From Gyromitra esculenta (taxonomy: Eukaryota > Ascomycota > Pezizomycetes > Pezizales > Discinaceae), in assembly GCA_038503075.1 (NCBI GenBank), contig JBCAML010000002.1:2542001-2606000 (forward strand): DNA of 64,000 nt, given 5' to 3'. Below, piece after piece: positions 59,014 through 64,000 of this stretch. How positions within the stretch are numbered: position 1 is the stretch's first letter; each line of letters starts with the position of its first letter. Position numbers and translations under genes: made by a program. The notes beneath the pieces are model-generated. The model was given only the letters and a program-made list of their open reading frames with translations, was not told where the DNA came from and ran no database searches.

Positions 59014-62000
59014 CGTTATTGTTGTGTTAAAATTCCTGCCGTTGTTGTTGATTCTGATCGTGATAATTGTAGTGGGGCTATTGGCAAATGCAAGAAGGAT
59101 TGGCTATTCCTTCCTGGCTTTATTTATTACAAACGCCGAATATACTGGAAGAAGCACAGAAAGGTAAGACCACAGGCACAAAACGGCGGGGACCATAACA
59201 ATAAATACAGACTTCCGACATCAAATTCTCGGCCGGAGGCCGGAGGGGAGCCAATAACTAAACCCGGCCCGTTTTATTTCAGCCGCATGACACATACTTG
59301 CCAGGTCAATCAGACGATTTCCAATCGTGGATAAGGAACCACCCAGACGGTAACAACTCGGAAATAGAGATCCATGCTGATTGCTATTTTTCCCACGCAG
59401 CAGAGCATTTGTTGACTCTATCAAAGTACTTGGCAACTCTAGAACTATTCGAGCTTATTCGAGCACTTAGCTTGATGGATATTTCGAGACAGACGTATTC
59501 ACCATGTACATGCACCGGTAAAGTACAAACATGTCTGTAAAACTGGCACGAATCGTGACGTGAAATCCGCTGAACCACGGGACGTTCCCGGGGTCCGGAA
59601 CATGCGCGGATCCGAAGCGTTGTCGTTAACGGTTAAGGTTGGGGTCACAGACCTACTGAGACCGGTTAGCTCTCCATTCCAATGACGTTGTCTGGCTTTG
59701 TCGAGAACGTTACTAAACATTCCGACATGCCGAATGTGAATAAATTTTTTAAGAGAATTTTCAAGAACCTTATGTTGATATCTAAGCATCAAATGTAGCT
59801 TGGGGGAAGAAAATTTCTGCGCTTTCTAGTTATTCTAGCGTGGGTCCTCACTACACTGCACATCAGCAGCAACGAACAGCAACTCCATTCTCACATCACC
59901 GGCACTCATAATATCACATCTCCATTTCTAATCTAACTACGTATCCTACTCGCCTTTAGCAGAATACGAGGGGATACGTGCATCTGCAAGGTACTCGATG
60001 TTCAGTTGCAATAGTCGTTACGGACCCTGCAAAGTGCCACACTTAGTTAATATTATGAACTGCTACACGAACATTCAAGTCGTTGGCACGAAAAAGAAAT
60101 GAAAAGAAACCACTACCAAGCCGAATTGAAAGAATCCACGTCATAATAAAGGCTTTAAAAGACATTTCGTATATTCTAGAAGACCCCTCGGACGTATTTC
60201 CAGCACAACAATCCGCGCTCATCTTCGTCATCATCATCTAGGTCATCACAATCTGTAACAGCCTTACAATATGTACCCCAGAGTCATGAGCTCGTCAATC
60301 CTTATCTGTGGCTCGGATTGCTCCACGCAAACCCTACAGGATACCATCTAGTCTCGCGAGTTTAAGCAAACATCCAGTAAAAAAGCTCTGAGGCAATGAT
60401 GTCTGGCAGGTAATAAAACAGTAATATTGCTGCATGGACGCGAGAATTAATTAAGAACACATCACCAGTTATGTGCGTACGTACACCTAATTTACTAATT
60501 TACCCCAATTCTCGGGGCTTTGGGGCTTGGATGATGTACTGCAACAGCATATCTGGAGTAGGAACTCTGCGTTCTAGCTACGAATCGGTACGCAGTCGGT
60601 ATGCTATACATCAGGACAAAGAGATTGCCGAAAGAACTTGAAAGATACAAAGGCTCATCATTGGGCACTGTGCCATCATTGACAGGCTGGAAGCGTCGTT
60701 GTAATTTCAACGGCTATCAGTAAATACTTGCGCTGATCCAGGGTTGTTAACTAGATACATCCGGATCCATCAAGTACCATCCGCTCCAGATACCATGCAT
60801 TGCGAAATAGCTAAAAATCATCACGATATGTAGAGCAGAGCACTCACAAGGAGATTACTAGGTTTACGACAACCACGGTGTTGAAGCATGTCAACTATAT
60901 GTACAGTTCGGTGCCATAAATCCTCATTCACGGCCAAAATCACACCAAAAATGGCCAAAATTCCCGATTTTCAGCTTGTTCCATCCCCAACAACTTTGTG
61001 TTAATTACGATGAAACTTTCTAAAGAAGAGTTTAACTACATAGAGAACCGCCTTATAAACTTGAATTGGGGAAATAGCAATTGTGGCATGGCTAGTGGGG
61101 TGGGTTGTGGGGTGAGTTACATGAATTGTGCCAAGACTTCAAATTTGTATGGGGTGTAGGCGAAATACAACCAAAACCCCAAACTGCCCTACCTCTAGGC
61201 CTTACACTACCTCACATATAAACAGTGTGGGGATATAATTTTCGCCATGTGGTTCCTAGCTGTCATTTACTCTGTGCTGAAGTTTCTGGAAATTTTGAGT
61301 GGCAATTGAATGTAAGGAGATTATGTGGAAATGTCAATTTTGTGTGTGTTTTTGCACACGAACGATGACTTATGGCCAAAAACTATACTTTTTTTTTTTT
61401 AACCAACCGCCAACCCGGTTAATTAAATCGCAAGAAAATAACACTGACAATTCCGGACCATCCCTTTAGGTTAGCAGTTGTAGATCTAGAATAAGCTTCC
61501 ACGCTTCTGCCCTCCTCCCCCGGATCTTCGATTCCCCAACCTGCTCATGGCGTGAGCAGACCTTACCGGTAAAAATAATAATAATAATAAATACCTATTC
61601 CGGATATCCGATCATGAGGCCACGATGTCATTTCCATCTTCTGTCTATATACTTACTTGCAGTCAGGATGAGCTGGATGAAAAATCTCCCTCCCCTCTTT
61701 TTCCCTCACGGGCATTTCGGGATCCGTTAAATCCGGAGTCTGGATTTCCGTAGGAAGTGGTAACTAAAATCACTCCCCACTTTAACTTCCTGCCCAGCTC
61801 ATTGCATCAATCATGGCTACATTATAACCCAACACTACACACAACAGCAAGCACAGAAAGCAAACAGGAAATCAACTACTTGGTATCAATAATACGACCA
61901 CCCTCAGTCTCGACCAATGTATTCATTCCTCTTCGACCACCTCATGTGTGTCTTTGAATAACGTATCCTCGTGCCATACAAAAAAAACCTCAAACCCCCT

Positions 62001-62699
62001 CAAAAAATAAAATAAAACGGCTTCAAAAAAACAAAAAAAACAAATGCAACGCAGCCAACGAATGCTCCTGCTTACGAAGAACAACCCTATATCTAGGTCC
62101 ATGGTATGCACCGAAAGAGAACGGAAGAAAGAAAGAAAAAAGGACGCCGACCCGGCATGCTAGGAATCTAAAACTCCTCGAGAAAGATAATAAAAGGAAA
62201 AAACGGGTATATATGTGGTGAACTGACAGCAAGCTTGGATATGATATGGAAGGGAAGGAAGAAAATGAAAATCCGATACGCTCTCGAGTCCAGCGATCAT
62301 CACGCAAGGAAGGAAGGCAATACTCCAGAAAATAAAGCGAGTAAAATGAATGTTAGTATTACCTTTCGGTAATCATACCATCGTTCCCAGACGAGAATAG
62401 CAAAAAAACGATATACCAGTACACCGCACCGCAAGAATGCAAAACGCAAGATGCAAAAAATAAAAGAACGCCCCAAGAAAAGACCTGTTCGCTCAAAAAG
62501 TCACGCCAAAAGACGAAATCCCCCCCAAAAAAGACTGCCAGCCAGCGCACAAGAATACAACAGGACACGCCCATTAAAAGACATACCAAAAACGCCACAG
62601 AAAGAATCGTGAAAGGGCTATACAAACGTTCCAGAAACAAGCGTCGCCGCTACGTGATACTCATGAGGACATCCACCATTAACAGCATCAGGAACTATC
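59014..62699. other. 3.7-kb gene-free region
   Basis: The left part is the promoter side of the small GPI gene. The open frame 58993-59334 overlaps that gene antisense and is not supported. The centre has G/T-rich and A/T-rich tracts and an AAT microsatellite at 61574-61592. The segment 61900-62690 is A-rich on the plus strand, as expected for a long 3' flank of the minus-strand gene at 62700. Confidence 0.5.
61574..61592. repeat. AAT microsatellite
   Basis: About six AAT units in a row in a gene-free region. Confidence 0.9.
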
Positions 62700-63866
62700 C
62701 TAAACGCTCCTCGAGCTCCTCCTCTCTCTTCTCTCCTCCACACTCCATCTCTCCGCCGCCCGCGCCTCGATCCTCATGCCAAGCATCATCCCTCCCACAC
62801 CTCCTTCTTCTCCCAACTGTCCCTTCTCCTCCATTACCTCATCTTCCGGGCTCTCTGGTGGTAAATCCAGTCGATAACGCCTGACACTTCCACCATCGTC
62901 ACCATTCCAAAACACCTCATCCTTACCCCTTCCAAACATCCCACAGCACCATCTTCGCCAACCGCTCTTCTTCCTATCTGCGGCTGCATATTCCCGTCGC
63001 CGTGCAGCATTGCCTTTCCAGTCGATTGGCGTGTTATACATGACGGGTCCATTATATGCCTCAGCCACTGCGGTCGCAGGCGCAGGCTTCTCGAAGAATT
63101 GTGGTGATGTCGGAGCGGCGGACGTTGCCGGTACCCCAGTGAAGCGTACTGGGCAGAGTGAATCCTTGCTATGAGAGAATTCGCTGCGGAAGGGCAGGAA
63201 CGCACCATGGCAGCGGTCATTAGGGTATTTCTGCTGCAGGGATGTTGCAATATCTGTGCGGGTGGGTTTGGTGTGCGCGCGTGGTGGAGATTGGGGAGTA
63301 ACATCTATGCTCGTCCGGGAATGCTTCGGTGGTACCGCAGTGGAGGAGCTAGAAGACGTCCAGGTAGAGGTGGACGTAGATTGGCGCGATGGATGGCGAG
63401 GCTGCGCCGTTAGATCGCGGCGGGATGAATGTGTGGATTTCGAATGTGACTTTTGGGCCTTTGAGGAATGAGAGGATGGCGTTGTCGTTGAGCCTGAGGA
63501 TGCGGATTCCCGTGGAGAGGGAGGGAGAACGGGTGATACGAGGATACCGGAGTCGGCTTTCGTCGCTGATTTGAAGTCGTATTCTTCGTCAATGTCGACG
63601 ACTGACCCAGCCGCAGACCAGAAGGTGGTTCGACTAGATGTGCTCCCACCTGCTGTGCTCGGAGTATGGGTATTGAGCATGGGAGTCGCATGAAGATGTA
63701 AATGCTGCTGGTGAGGTACGGCATTTTCGTCGTAAGGCAGGCTACCGGAAGTGATTCGTAGCCTTGGTCGTGGGGCGGGAGAGAGGCCAGATAGTTCTGG
63801 CGTACCGCTAGGGGTGATGGAAGTGTAGGAGAGAGGTGAATCGTTGCGGTACGTGGGGTGATACAT
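62700..63866 (-). CDS. Ser/Pro-rich protein of unknown function (388 aa)
   Basis: A single uninterrupted exon from the ATG at 63866. The N-terminal 270 residues are low-complexity and rich in Ser, Thr, Pro and His (YHPTYRNDSPLSYTSITPSG, SSSSTAVPPKHSRTS). The C-terminal third looks more ordered: YNTPIDWKGNAARRREYAAADRKK, SGWRRWCCGMFGRGKDEVFW, SVRRYRLDLPPESPEDEV. The adjacent Cys pair beside basic and aromatic residues could be palmitoylated, suggesting peripheral membrane attachment; this is inference. No signal peptide, membrane span or catalytic motif is present. It resembles the many conserved but uncharacterised ascomycete proteins; I do not recognise a named family. The long open frame and purposeful composition make a real gene very likely. 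Confidence 0.75.
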   Translation of the reverse strand: MYHPTYRNDSPLSYTSITPSGTPELSGLSPAPRPRLRITSGSLPYDENAVPHQQHLHLHATPMLNTHTPSTAGGSTSSRTTFWSAAGSVVDIDEEYDFKSATKADSGILVSPVLPPSPRESASSGSTTTPSSHSSKAQKSHSKSTHSSRRDLTAQPRHPSRQSTSTSTWTSSSSSTAVPPKHSRTSIDVTPQSPPRAHTKPTRTDIATSLQQKYPNDRCHGAFLPFRSEFSHSKDSLCPVRFTGVPATSAAPTSPQFFEKPAPATAVAEAYNGPVMYNTPIDWKGNAARRREYAAADRKKSGWRRWCCGMFGRGKDEVFWNGDDGGSVRRYRLDLPPESPEDEVMEEKGQLGEEGGVGGMMLGMRIEARAAERWSVEERRERRSSRSV

Positions 63867-64000
63867 GGTTGTGGATATGGATTAAAGGATTGACAGATGG
63901 ATTCGAGAAGTATAACAATTATCCCCTCCTATAACGTAAAGAGAGAAAAGGAGAAAAATAAAACAGCTATGGTATCTTGGTATCGTTTCGGCCAGCCGCT
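63867..64000. promoter_or_regulatory. 5' flank of the Ser/Pro-rich gene
   Basis: Read on the minus strand this stretch is pyrimidine-rich (CTTTTCTCTCTTTACG), a common feature of fungal promoters and 5' leaders. No TATA box is evident before the window ends. Confidence 0.4.

Noticed and set aside
58993..59334. 113-codon plus-strand frame beside the small GPI gene
   Set aside because: It overlaps the antisense signal-peptide exon, starts at a non-ATG codon and shows no domain.

Overview
The window looks like nuclear DNA of a filamentous ascomycete (Pezizomycotina). The genes are split by short GT-AG introns, mostly 44-85 bp with CTAAC/CTAAT-like branch sites. The recognisable proteins are fungal: an ApsA/Num1 cortical anchor, a Ras2/RasB-type GTPase, a fungal secreted S41 peptidase and GPI-anchored cell-surface proteins. 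No virus, plasmid or bacterial operon structure is visible. I could not place the genus.

Eleven gene models are supported. From left to right they are: an unknown disordered protein (2054-3855, -); a small secreted protein (4513-5183, -); a Tyr/Arg-rich protein ending in a CaaX-like motif (12461-12993, +); a secreted S41-family peptidase in five exons (17503-19822, +); a patatin-like phospholipase (22458-24495, +); the large ApsA/Num1-like protein (31969-37008, +); Ras2 (42718-43516, -); a UPF0303/DUF336 protein (54298-54765, +); a Cys-rich GPI-anchored protein in four exons (56335-57498, +); a small secreted, probably GPI-anchored protein (58584-59013, -); and a Ser-rich protein of unknown function (62700-63866, -). 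Coding sequence is only about a fifth of the window. There is no operon-like coupling. Two genes act in cell polarity and nuclear positioning (apsA, ras2), and four of the eleven encode exported or surface proteins.

The spaces between genes (up to 10.8 kb) are AT-rich and filled with short non-autonomous inverted-repeat elements. Most begin and end at a TA dinucleotide, as expected for Tc1/mariner-type MITEs. They concentrate at 6.9-11.4 kb, 15.2-17.1 kb and 47.4-53.5 kb. Several are nested, and one nesting event at 11.1-11.4 kb shows the TA target directly. A 0.9-kb foldback element with arms of about 190 bp lies at 25 kb. The palindromic octamer TACATGTA occurs at least 16 times, always outside genes.

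The most interesting coding signal is in the ApsA-like protein. It carries 15 consecutive 7-residue repeats, then eight Y-V-S-x-E-S-Q-T units spaced 11-12 residues apart, then several (V/I)QT(D/E) motifs. This layout resembles a multivalent binding array for dynein light chain LC8. No tRNA, rRNA, CRISPR or intact autonomous transposon was found.
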